Assembly (NCBI GenBank): GCA_016927125.1
Contig: JAFGNG010000275.1
Span: 1 to 13,177, forward strand
Reading direction: 5' to 3'
Length of the DNA: 13,177 nucleotides
Origin: Planctomycetota bacterium
GTDB taxonomy: Bacteria; Planctomycetota; SZUA-567; JAFGNG01
Part shown: positions 7,460-13,177 of the stretch, piece after piece
Numbering within the stretch: position 1 is the stretch's first letter
Layout of the letters: each line of letters starts with the position of its first letter
Translations under genes and position numbers: made by a program
Notes under the pieces: generated by a model
Seen by the model: only the letters and a program-made list of their open reading frames with translations
What the model was told of the DNA's origin: nothing
Database searches by the model: none

Positions 7460-7581
7460 GATCGCAAGTAAAACCTGAGCATGATAATGTTTAAACCTTT
7501 TGCAACTTAAGAAATTGCTTGCTGTTAAGAGCCATAACTGATTTATTATTTCATGGATGGTTTGAGCATTCAGGTAATAAC

Positions 7582-7587
7582 GGGGAG
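7582..7587 (+). promoter_or_regulatory. ribosome binding site deciding the start at 7594
   Basis: GGGGAG stands 6 bases before ATG 7594. The reading frame is open further upstream to a TTG at 7519, but that start has no purine-rich site and the extra 25 residues do not resemble the AKR fold. Confidence 0.65.
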
Positions 7588-7593
7588 AAGTAT

Positions 7594-8721
7594 ATGGGTA
7601 TTACCGAACCTGCCAACAACGAACCTCTGCTCCAGAATAATGACACTATGCCATACCGGCCCTTCGGTAAGACCGGACTGATGGTTTCCGCCTTGTCTTT
7701 TGGTTGCATGCGCTTGAGCGAAAACCAGGACCTCAATACCAGGTTAATCTTGAAAGCAGTTGAACTCGGGATTAATTATTTTGAAACCACCCGCCATTAC
7801 CTGGAGGGCACCTGCCAGCAAAAGACCGCGCCCGGCTTACCCGCTGACAAACAGGGTTTAATTGTTTCCGGCAAGGGCGGGATTAACGCCAAAACCACTG
7901 CCTACCATTTTCGCAAGGAGATTGAACGGCAGTTGGATATCCTGGGGCTCACCCATTTCAAATTCTACCAGGTCGGCTGGTTCTCCTGGGCGTTGATGAA
8001 GCATCTCCTGAAACGCGGGGGCGTGCTTGACGCGATCCGAAGAGCCCAGGATGAAGGCTTGGTCCACCATATTGGCTTTACCGGGCATGATTCCCCGGAG
8101 AATTTTATCCGTTGCCTTGAAACCGGCTTGTTTGACAGCATCACCATCCCTTATAACCTCATCAACCGCTCCTATGAACCCACCATCAAGCGCGCGGGGG
8201 AGCTCGGGGTAGGGGTGGTGGCGATGTGCCCGGTCGCGGGGGGGTTGCTGGATTGTGAAAGCGAGCTGCTGAAAAAAGAGTTCGGCATGAACCTTCCCAC
8301 CGTGGAGATGGCGCTCCGGTTTGTGCTGGCCAACCCCGCTGTCAGCACCGTCTGCTCCGGCATGAATGCCATGGTACAACTCGAGCAGAACGTCGCCACC
8401 GTCAAGAACTTCACGCCAGATACCGACACGCATGCAACTTTATGCGAAGCCTTGGAGAAAATGCGGAATATTCTCGGGGATAAGTTCTGTACCACCTGCC
8501 GGTACTGCATGCCGTGCCCGCAGAATGTCAATATCCCGCGTTACATGAAGGCCTATCAATACTGGAAATGCTTCGGCCTGAAGGACTGGGCGCGTAAAAC
8601 TGTGGCGGAGACCCCGAAAGAACAGCAGGCCAGTCACTGTAACGACTGCGGGGAGTGCGAAGAGAAATGCCCGAATGATCTGCCTATCCGCGAGAGGCTC
8701 CAGGAACTGAGTAAACTCTAA
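7594..8721 (+). CDS. divergent Fe-S aldo/keto reductase-like protein, altered active site
   Basis: A 375-residue relative of the - strand AKR. After about 18 extra residues the barrel starts at MPYRPFGKTGLMVS. NYFETTRHY puts Glu64 where the catalytic Asp should be; Tyr69 and Lys94 (VSGKGG) are kept. In the LGxDxIDxYxIHW register the catalytic His site is Gly128 (FYQVGWF), with Gln126 nearby, so two of the four tetrad positions are changed. The C-terminal Fe-S part is intact: Cys299/302/305/308 (C-x2-C-x2-C-x2-CP, the shorter spacing common in this family) and Cys349/352/355/359 (HCNDCGECEEKCP). The Fe-S clusters are retained while the reductase site has drifted, suggesting an electron-transfer or modified catalytic role. 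It is followed after 57 bases by the secreted PsbP/DcrB-like gene, probably in one transcript. Family sure; activity uncertain. Confidence 0.86.
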   Translation: MGITEPANNEPLLQNNDTMPYRPFGKTGLMVSALSFGCMRLSENQDLNTRLILKAVELGINYFETTRHYLEGTCQQKTAPGLPADKQGLIVSGKGGINAKTTAYHFRKEIERQLDILGLTHFKFYQVGWFSWALMKHLLKRGGVLDAIRRAQDEGLVHHIGFTGHDSPENFIRCLETGLFDSITIPYNLINRSYEPTIKRAGELGVGVVAMCPVAGGLLDCESELLKKEFGMNLPTVEMALRFVLANPAVSTVCSGMNAMVQLEQNVATVKNFTPDTDTHATLCEALEKMRNILGDKFCTTCRYCMPCPQNVNIPRYMKAYQYWKCFGLKDWARKTVAETPKEQQASHCNDCGECEEKCPNDLPIRERLQELSKL

Positions 8722-8778
8722 GATTAGCTGTCTTAATCTTGCTCGCGGCCGTAACGACGCCAGATTGGAGGAATTTCA

Positions 8779-9624
8779 ATGTATTTTCACTGTTTACGCA
8801 AAACTCTTTGTGGAGCGCTGCTGCCGTTACTTCTAATTTTCTGTGTCTGTGCGCAGGCGGAGACAGTTCTGGATCAATTCCATAAATCCTACCCCGCCCG
8901 CATCAAAAAGGAGTCCAGCGACAGCGGGGAAGAAACCAAGGTGCAACCACCCGCACAAGAAGGTAGTGACAGCTTTGAAGAAAACGACATGTCGAGGCTG
9001 CCGGATAACCTGGGCGAACCTTCCGTAACACCGGAAGAGGAGGAGGAAGCCCCGGTTGAGCCCATGCTGCAGCCCCAACCATCTCCCCATGAAGTAGTAG
9101 TTGCATCGCAACAACTCGTCCCCGCTACAACCATTGAGTTCCAAACGCCCTGGGGGATGATTCCCTTTTGCCATAAAGCCGCTTATCATTATGACACCGA
9201 GCGTGGGCCGGGGTTCACCATCCCCATTCCGGAAGACTGGAAGAGGACCGAACCCCAGAAACACCCGGTCCTCGGCGGGATGCAATACCGCTACATCGCA
9301 CCCAGCGGCTATCCCCACGCGCCGTATGTGGTGGTCGCGGTATTCCCCATGAAGGATGACGTTGACCTGGCTGACTTCCTGTCTAAAAAGCAAGTGGCGA
9401 TGTTCTCCTCCTTCAAGTTCAAGGAGGCCCATAACGTCAGCCTGGGCCGCCGCTCCGGCATCGGGGTCTATTACGAAGGCATTCTCAAGATGAGCGATGT
9501 TTCCTGCCATCTCTTCCTGACCCGTTACAAGGGCAAGGGCTATGCCGTCTACGGGCTTTATTTCGATCGTGCCGGCGGCGAAGCTATTGGCAAAGTCATG
9601 AATTCCATCCGCATCAGTCAATAG
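8779..9624 (+). CDS. secreted protein, acidic linker plus possible PsbP/DcrB-like domain
   Basis: A 281-residue exported protein, not recognised as a named family. Residues 1-27 are a signal peptide (Leu-rich core, likely cut after CAQA before ETV; two Cys lie in the region, but no clear lipobox). Residues 45-115 are acidic, Pro- and Glu-rich and probably disordered, including TPEEEEEAPVEP. Residues 120-281 form a compact domain: a GFTIPIPEDWKR start, alternating strands (APYVVVAVFP, GIGVYYEGIL), an amphipathic helix, and a final GYAVYGLYFDRAGGEAIGKV then MNSIRI. This pattern resembles the PsbP/Mog1/DcrB fold, an inference from pattern only. The ribosome site GGAGGAA (8767-8773) is strong. 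It lies 28 bases before alr, so coexpression with a peptidoglycan precursor enzyme is likely. No enzymatic motif is visible. Confidence 0.75.
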   Translation: MYFHCLRKTLCGALLPLLLIFCVCAQAETVLDQFHKSYPARIKKESSDSGEETKVQPPAQEGSDSFEENDMSRLPDNLGEPSVTPEEEEEAPVEPMLQPQPSPHEVVVASQQLVPATTIEFQTPWGMIPFCHKAAYHYDTERGPGFTIPIPEDWKRTEPQKHPVLGGMQYRYIAPSGYPHAPYVVVAVFPMKDDVDLADFLSKKQVAMFSSFKFKEAHNVSLGRRSGIGVYYEGILKMSDVSCHLFLTRYKGKGYAVYGLYFDRAGGEAIGKVMNSIRISQ

Positions 9625-9652
9625 GCTTATTCCGTCACAGGGGCAGGCATCC

Positions 9653-10816
9653 ATGGGTTATGACAGTTTAAACCACCCTTCGCTCCACCGCACCTGGATC
9701 GAGATTGATCTCAGCGCTATCATGGAGAATATCCGCCGCTTCCAGCGGCATATCGGCCCTAATGTCGAAATTATGGCGCTCATCAAGGCGAACGCCTACG
9801 GCCATGGCGCGGTCGAGGTCGCCAAGGCAGCCCTCAGCACCGGGGCAACGCGCCTGGGAGTAGCCAACTGCCTGGAGGGTGAAGAGCTCCGCCGCGAAGG
9901 CATCACCGCGCCTATCCATATCCTCGGCGCACTCCTCCCGGAAGAGGTCGAGAGCGCGGTGCATCATGACCTGGTCATCTCGCTTCATGATCTTTCTATC
10001 GCCCGGCTTGCCAGCCTGGCTGCCTTGCAGCAAGGCCGGGACGCGGTTGTCCATCTGAAGGTTGATACCGGCATGGGCCGCCTGGGAGTCCTGCCCGCGG
10101 AGATTGTGCATGTAGCTACTGAAATCACAAAGATGCCGAGTTTGAATCTTGAAGGAATCTTCATGCACTTCGCCAAGGCGATTGATGAGATTTATACCCA
10201 CAAGCAGCTCGCCTGTTTCAATGCCACGGTAGCGGAATTGCAGAAGCTCGGGATCGGGCCACTGCTACGCCACTGCGCCAATAGCACCGCCGCAATCCTC
10301 TACCCGGAGAGCCATTACGATATGATTCGGCCCGGGATCGGCCTCTACGGCATGCACGATCCCGAATGGCTCGCGGACAAGCTTCCTCTTGTCCCGGTGC
10401 TGTCATGGAAGACCCTCGTGGTACAGGTCAAGGAATACCCCGCCGGGATGAAGCTGGGCTACAACTGCACCTTTACTACCAGTAAGAATATGCGGATCGC
10501 TATTATGCCCGTGGGTTATGCCGACGGTTACCGGCGGGGGCTTTCCAATCTGAGTGATGTCCTGATAAACCAGCAGCGCGCACGCGTGGTCGGCATGGTC
10601 AGTATGGATCACATTATGGCGGATGTTACTCAGATCCCAGAGGTCTTCGTGGGCAGTGAAGTGACCTTGATTGGTACCGATGGCGAAGAGCGTATTACTG
10701 CGGAAGAGCTGGCCTCGCACCTACCCGACGCCATCCCCTACGAATTCACCGCCTGCCTGGGCCAGCGGATCGGGAAATGCTTCTTCAACCATGCATCTTC
10801 CCAGAAGAAAGTATGA
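9653..10816 (+). CDS. alr: alanine racemase
   Basis: PLP-dependent enzyme interconverting L- and D-alanine, the source of D-Ala for peptidoglycan, cytoplasmic. At 387 residues it has the usual length. The PLP lysine is Lys45 in the signature ALIKANAYGHG (42-52). The carboxylated-lysine region VHLKVDTGMGRLG (133-145) has Lys136. Arg226 in MIRPGIGLYG (224-233) contacts the PLP ring nitrogen. The second catalytic residue is Tyr270 in KLGYNCTF (267-274), at the start of the C-terminal barrel. GYADGYRRGLSN (288-299) and VSMDH (306-310) are also typical. All key residues are present, so the enzyme should be active. It starts 28 bases after the secreted PsbP/DcrB-like gene, with GGGGCAGG upstream, and ends 21 bases before a double-hairpin terminator. 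Confidence 0.95.
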   Translation: MGYDSLNHPSLHRTWIEIDLSAIMENIRRFQRHIGPNVEIMALIKANAYGHGAVEVAKAALSTGATRLGVANCLEGEELRREGITAPIHILGALLPEEVESAVHHDLVISLHDLSIARLASLAALQQGRDAVVHLKVDTGMGRLGVLPAEIVHVATEITKMPSLNLEGIFMHFAKAIDEIYTHKQLACFNATVAELQKLGIGPLLRHCANSTAAILYPESHYDMIRPGIGLYGMHDPEWLADKLPLVPVLSWKTLVVQVKEYPAGMKLGYNCTFTTSKNMRIAIMPVGYADGYRRGLSNLSDVLINQQRARVVGMVSMDHIMADVTQIPEVFVGSEVTLIGTDGEERITAEELASHLPDAIPYEFTACLGQRIGKCFFNHASSQKKV

Positions 10817-10837
10817 CCAACCGTTACCTACCAGTCA

Positions 10838-10891
10838 TTATTATCTTTCCAGATAATAAAAAAGAGGAGCCTTATCTAAAGGCTCCTCTTT
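10838..10891. terminator. double hairpin, bidirectional terminator between alr and the small gene
   Basis: Two hairpins stand side by side. TTATTATCT (10838-10846) pairs with AGATAATAA (10851-10859) over TTCC, and AAAGAGGAGCC (10861-10871) pairs perfectly with GGCTCCTCTTT (10881-10891) over 9 bases. The GC-containing second stem is the terminator proper. Read on the - strand it is followed by a T-rich run (TTTTTTATTATCT, counting its own last bases), which terminates the small - strand gene well. On the + strand only three T follow, within the stem end, so alr termination is weaker. Confidence 0.78.
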
Positions 10892-10912
10892 CCCGGTAAC
10901 AAAAGGCAGTGC

Positions 10913-11167
10913 TTACTTAATGCGGGGATTGGGATCGGAGAGACGCTCGCGCTGTTTGCCAATAACGGTTTCAAACTCCTCGCACCACTCGATCAGGAAC
11001 CGGAAGGAATTATCCTCTTCGCGGCTCACCAACGGCTGGATTTGTTTAGGATTCCGCCAGTCGGAGTGGAACAAGACCTTGCGCCTTTTTTTGATCTCAT
11101 CTCTGATTGACTTCTTACTGCTAACCTCACTATCCTTACTTTCCACTTCATTTTTTAATTTCACCAT
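10913..11167 (-). CDS. small highly charged protein of unknown function
   Basis: An 84-residue protein with about 40% charged residues, no signal peptide and no membrane segment. The N-terminal third is Lys/Glu/Ser-rich (KNEVESKDSEVSSKKS) and probably disordered or coiled. The middle and C-terminal part (SDWRNPKQIQPL, then FLIEWCEEFETVIGKQRERL) suggests a short helical unit. I do not recognise a family. The start at 11167 is chosen because AAAGGGGGGG (11182-11173 on the - strand) lies 5 bases upstream. A longer form from 11206 (97 residues, preceded by GGGGG) is possible and would read through the G7 run. The gene is followed by a clear terminator and is separated from pcnB by more than 200 bases, so it is probably a single transcription unit. 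A real gene is likely but not certain. Confidence 0.55.
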   Translation of the reverse strand: MVKLKNEVESKDSEVSSKKSIRDEIKKRRKVLFHSDWRNPKQIQPLVSREEDNSFRFLIEWCEEFETVIGKQRERLSDPNPRIK

Positions 11168-11172
11168 TCTGA

Positions 11173-11182
11173 CCCCCCCTTT
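11173..11182 (-). promoter_or_regulatory. G7-containing ribosome binding site of the small gene
   Basis: On the - strand AAAGGGGGGG precedes the ATG at 11167 by 5 bases. The seven-G run is a potential slippage site: length change would alter ribosome-site spacing, or shift the reading frame if the 11206 start is used. Confidence 0.4.
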
Positions 11183-11265
11183 AAGGCCTTGCGAATCTGC
11201 TGCCATATCCCCCAGCTACAATTCACTTGTAATAGAATACTATATAACCGGGGAAAATTGAAAGT

Positions 11266-11317
11266 AAAATCTCCGAAAAAAGTTGATTTTTTTTCGGTGA
11301 AGGTTGATCGAGATTTT
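11266..11317 (-). terminator. AU-rich nested hairpin downstream of pcnB, possible weak terminator
   Basis: On the + strand numbering CCGAAAAAA (11273-11281) pairs with TTTTTTCGG (11289-11297). Flanking it, AAAATCT (11266-11272) pairs with AGATTTT (11311-11317), giving an outer stem with a 13-base one-sided bulge. On the pcnB mRNA this falls 63-114 bases after the stop. The low GC content makes it weak, but no better terminator exists in the 173-base gap (11207-11379) after pcnB. Confidence 0.33.
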
Positions 11318-11379
11318 TTCAGTATTTACTTTGGATAGTAAACTTTTGGAATGAATTACGTTTCACTTACTGAAGGAAA

Positions 11380-12996
11380 CTAAATTTCATCCATCCAGTG
11401 GGTGGGTTCCTGGCCTTCCTTGCCGGTTACCATGATGTCCGGCTTGGAGGCAGGGGGGTTAGGCATTGCGGTAAGAGTGCCCGCCTCGCGGCGGCGGCCA
11501 CCCCGGCGCCGGGGCCGGCGTTTCCTGGGTTTCCCTGAGGGTTTTTCTTCAAGTTTCTTGGGCTGGGTTTTCTTCGGTTCTTCAGCTTGACCTTCTTCCA
11601 CTTGCACTTTCTCGGGGCGACGCCGGCCACGGTGTGACCGTGGGCTTCTACGCTTTGGTTGTCTGTTGCGGGGATCACTTTCTGCTTCTTCGACTCCGCC
11701 TGATTTTTTAAATTCATTGTACAGGTGTCGCCACTTCTGCAACGGCTCAGGATCCAGGCTTTCAATCTCTACCGCCAAACCGTAAAGTTCCAGCGCGTCG
11801 GCAAAGAACCTCCGGGACATGAATTTCTGACGGTTGAAGCGCCGCTTGCGTTTGGCCATGAAGCGGTCCTGCGCGGAGAAGATCAGGCCAATGCTCTCCC
11901 GGATTCTCCTCGGCACAATCAGGGTCTTGACTATCCCTTCGAGGATTTCATGCGCACTATGGGACAGGCGGAGGTGTTCGCCCTCGGTGGCAACGGCCTG
12001 GTCATAAATCAGGGGATAGAGTAATAGGGAAAAGGCCATCGGCAGATCCACCGAATACTTGTGTTTGTTGCCCTGGTCAAATTTCCGGAGGTAACTCCAG
12101 TAGCGTTCCTGTCCCTGCTTGTCAGCCGTGCCCAGGTACTCATCCAGAGTGGGAATAACGTGCTGCAATAATCCGAGATCATGCAAGAGCTTAATGGCTT
12201 CCTCGCCCGCGCCATAACTGAAGAATTTATAGAACTCTTCGACCAGGCGGGCAGGGGCGGCCTTGGTGATTTCCTCGGCGAGGTCCAAAATCGCCTGGTG
12301 GGTCTTCTTTTCAAGCTTAAAATTCAGCCGGGTAGCAAAGCGCACCGCGCGCAGCATCCGGATGGGGTCTTCCCGGAAGCGAATCTGCGGATCACCGATG
12401 GAGTGGATAAGCTTCTTGTCCAGGTCTTTCAGCCCGCCTACATAGTCAATCACCGAGAAGGTGCTGAGATCATAAAACAGGCCGTTGATAGTAAAGTCGC
12501 GGCGGAAAGCATCCTCTTCCGGAGTCCCGAAGGTGTTGTCATCGCGCACCAGTAGATCCTCGTCGGGCTCGCCGTTTTCGGCTGCCTGCAGCGGAATCTT
12601 GCGGAAGGTGCTGGTCTCAATAATCGTCCCGCCGAATTTGATGTGCGCCAAGCGGAAACGCCTGCCGATCAGCCAGCAGTTTCTAAACAGTCGCTTGATT
12701 TGCTGGGGGTGGGCATCGGTTGAAACATCAAAATCCTTGGGATTGATTCCCAGCAGGAGGTCGCGCACGCTGCCTCCCACCAGGTAGGCGATATGCCCCG
12801 AGCTTTGCAGGCGGGAAAGCACTTTGAGGGCGTGTTCAGAGATATTTTTACGGCTGATCGCGTGTTGCGCCCGCGTGCGGATTACCGGTTTTTTACCAGT
12901 ATGCGTGATTTTATTTGGGTCGGTTTCGTTGTCGGTCGGTTCACCTTTCGATTTCGCGCGTAACTTGGAAACCATTTTTACAACTTTTTTGATCAT
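11380..12996 (-). CDS. pcnB: poly(A) polymerase I (class II nucleotidyltransferase family)
   Basis: Adds 3' poly(A) tails to RNA, normally promoting decay; cytoplasmic, 538 residues. A 45-residue basic start is followed by the catalytic head: YLVGGSVRDLLLG (71-83), KDFDVST with metal-binding Asp88 and Asp90, and RRDFTINGLFYD (165-176). Then comes the RNA-binding neck (REDPIRMLRAVRFATRL, 208-224; AARLVEEFYKF region). The stretch LIGRRFRLAHI (109-119) matches the motif reported to separate poly(A) polymerases from CCA-adding enzymes, so polyadenylation is preferred over CCA addition. Residues 440-510 are an Arg/Lys/Pro-rich disordered tail with acidic patches, likely to bind RNA or protein partners. 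The extreme end reads THWMDEI. The ATG at 12996 has a weak ribosome site; ATG 12975 (eight codons in) is an alternative. It is read from a likely promoter in the 98-base gap after murA. Confidence 0.9.
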   Translation of the reverse strand: MIKKVVKMVSKLRAKSKGEPTDNETDPNKITHTGKKPVIRTRAQHAISRKNISEHALKVLSRLQSSGHIAYLVGGSVRDLLLGINPKDFDVSTDAHPQQIKRLFRNCWLIGRRFRLAHIKFGGTIIETSTFRKIPLQAAENGEPDEDLLVRDDNTFGTPEEDAFRRDFTINGLFYDLSTFSVIDYVGGLKDLDKKLIHSIGDPQIRFREDPIRMLRAVRFATRLNFKLEKKTHQAILDLAEEITKAAPARLVEEFYKFFSYGAGEEAIKLLHDLGLLQHVIPTLDEYLGTADKQGQERYWSYLRKFDQGNKHKYSVDLPMAFSLLLYPLIYDQAVATEGEHLRLSHSAHEILEGIVKTLIVPRRIRESIGLIFSAQDRFMAKRKRRFNRQKFMSRRFFADALELYGLAVEIESLDPEPLQKWRHLYNEFKKSGGVEEAESDPRNRQPKRRSPRSHRGRRRPEKVQVEEGQAEEPKKTQPKKLEEKPSGKPRKRRPRRRGGRRREAGTLTAMPNPPASKPDIMVTGKEGQEPTHWMDEI

Positions 12997-13029
12997 GTAA
13001 GTGTCCGGTTCTAAAGCAAGCTAATGCTT

Positions 13030-13035
13030 ATTATA
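13030..13035 (-). promoter_or_regulatory. candidate -10 element for pcnB
   Basis: A perfect TATAAT on the - strand, 33 bases before the pcnB ATG, in an AT-rich patch. The -35 region at normal spacing is poor. This suggests pcnB can be transcribed independently of murA. Confidence 0.4.
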
Positions 13036-13094
13036 ATATTATTGAATTAAACCATCCGGCAGCAGCGTTGCTGAGCTTACTCCGGCGATGAAAA

Positions 13095-13177
13095 TCACTC
13101 TCGTTCAATGCGTGCGCCCAGGGCGGCAAGGCGCTGGTCAATGTTTTCATACCCGCGGTCAATCTGATCAATATTGC
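13095..13177 (-). CDS. murA: UDP-N-acetylglucosamine 1-carboxyvinyltransferase, C-terminal fragment
   Basis: Partial gene, cut by the window edge; only the last 26 codons and TGA are present. The - strand reads NIDQIDRGYENIDQRL then AALGARIERE and stop. This is the hallmark C-terminus of MurA (xxIDRGYExIxxKLxxLGAxIxR), the enzyme that moves enolpyruvate from PEP to UDP-GlcNAc in the first committed step of peptidoglycan synthesis. The catalytic Cys region lies outside the window, so activity cannot be judged, and a second-copy paralog (MurZ-type) is not excluded. It lies upstream of pcnB on the same strand with a 98-base gap holding a weak imperfect hairpin (13056-13085) without a U-tract. 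Confidence 0.83.
   Translation of the reverse strand, partial: NIDQIDRGYENIDQRLAALGARIERE

Noticed and set aside
7858..8433. 191-codon - strand frame opposite the second Fe-S AKR
   Set aside because: Antisense to conserved AKR sequence and without a sensible protein pattern.
8720..8740. Hairpin AAGATTA/TAATCTT after the second Fe-S AKR
   Set aside because: Only 7 AT-rich pairs and no T-run follows, so not accepted as a terminator; the downstream genes remain likely cotranscribed.
8833..9654. 273-codon - strand frame opposite the secreted gene
   Set aside because: The + strand frame has a signal peptide, a strong ribosome site and a coherent domain; the antisense product has none.
13056..13085. 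Hairpin after murA (CAGCA/TGCTG inside CCGG/CCGG)
   Set aside because: The stems are short and interrupted and there is no U-tract, so terminator function is not supported.
1..13177. CRISPR arrays, tRNA/rRNA genes, insertion sequences, prophage or toxin-antitoxin modules
   Set aside because: No regularly spaced direct repeats, cloverleaf sequence, transposase motif or terminal inverted repeats were found by reading both strands.

Overview
The window looks like a chromosomal stretch from a Gram-negative, probably anaerobic bacterium of mid-to-high GC content with AT-rich intergenic spacers. Peptidoglycan genes (alr, the 3' end of murA), exported proteins with ordinary signal peptides, two iron-sulfur aldo/keto reductases and a flavin reductase all fit this. 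The poly(A) polymerase and the abundance of HEAT-type solenoid proteins would suit a deep-branching lineage such as the PVC group (for example Lentisphaerota), but I cannot fix the phylum from sequence alone. I see no mobile element, tRNA, rRNA or CRISPR array.

Region 1 (1-6230) holds five codirectional genes on the + strand, closed by a strong intrinsic terminator. Two are tandem, clearly paralogous ABC-2 type permeases. The third is a membrane-anchored protein that joins HEAT-like repeats, a TPR-like segment and a CBM9-like carbohydrate-binding domain. Then come a small flavin reductase/flavoredoxin-like protein and a secreted alpha-solenoid protein with a low-complexity Ala/Val/Glu linker. 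The first three genes look tightly coupled and may form an envelope export or glycan-handling machine. No ATPase gene is visible: the 190 bases before the first permease are AT-rich and apparently non-coding.

Region 2 (6195-8721) carries two divergent aldo/keto reductase-like proteins, each with a C-terminal double [4Fe-4S] ferredoxin-type module, around an AT-rich spacer with promoter-like elements. Both depart from the usual AKR catalytic tetrad, the second one strongly.

Region 3 (8779-10891) continues on the + strand with a secreted protein carrying an acidic linker and a possible PsbP/DcrB-like domain, then alanine racemase (alr). It ends at a double hairpin that also serves the opposite strand.

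Region 4 (10913-13177) is on the - strand: a small charged protein of unknown function, poly(A) polymerase I (pcnB) with a long Arg/Lys-rich tail, and the last 26 codons of murA. The best candidate for an undescribed system is the permease pair with its HEAT-TPR-CBM9 partner. The Fe-S AKR pair with altered active sites comes second.
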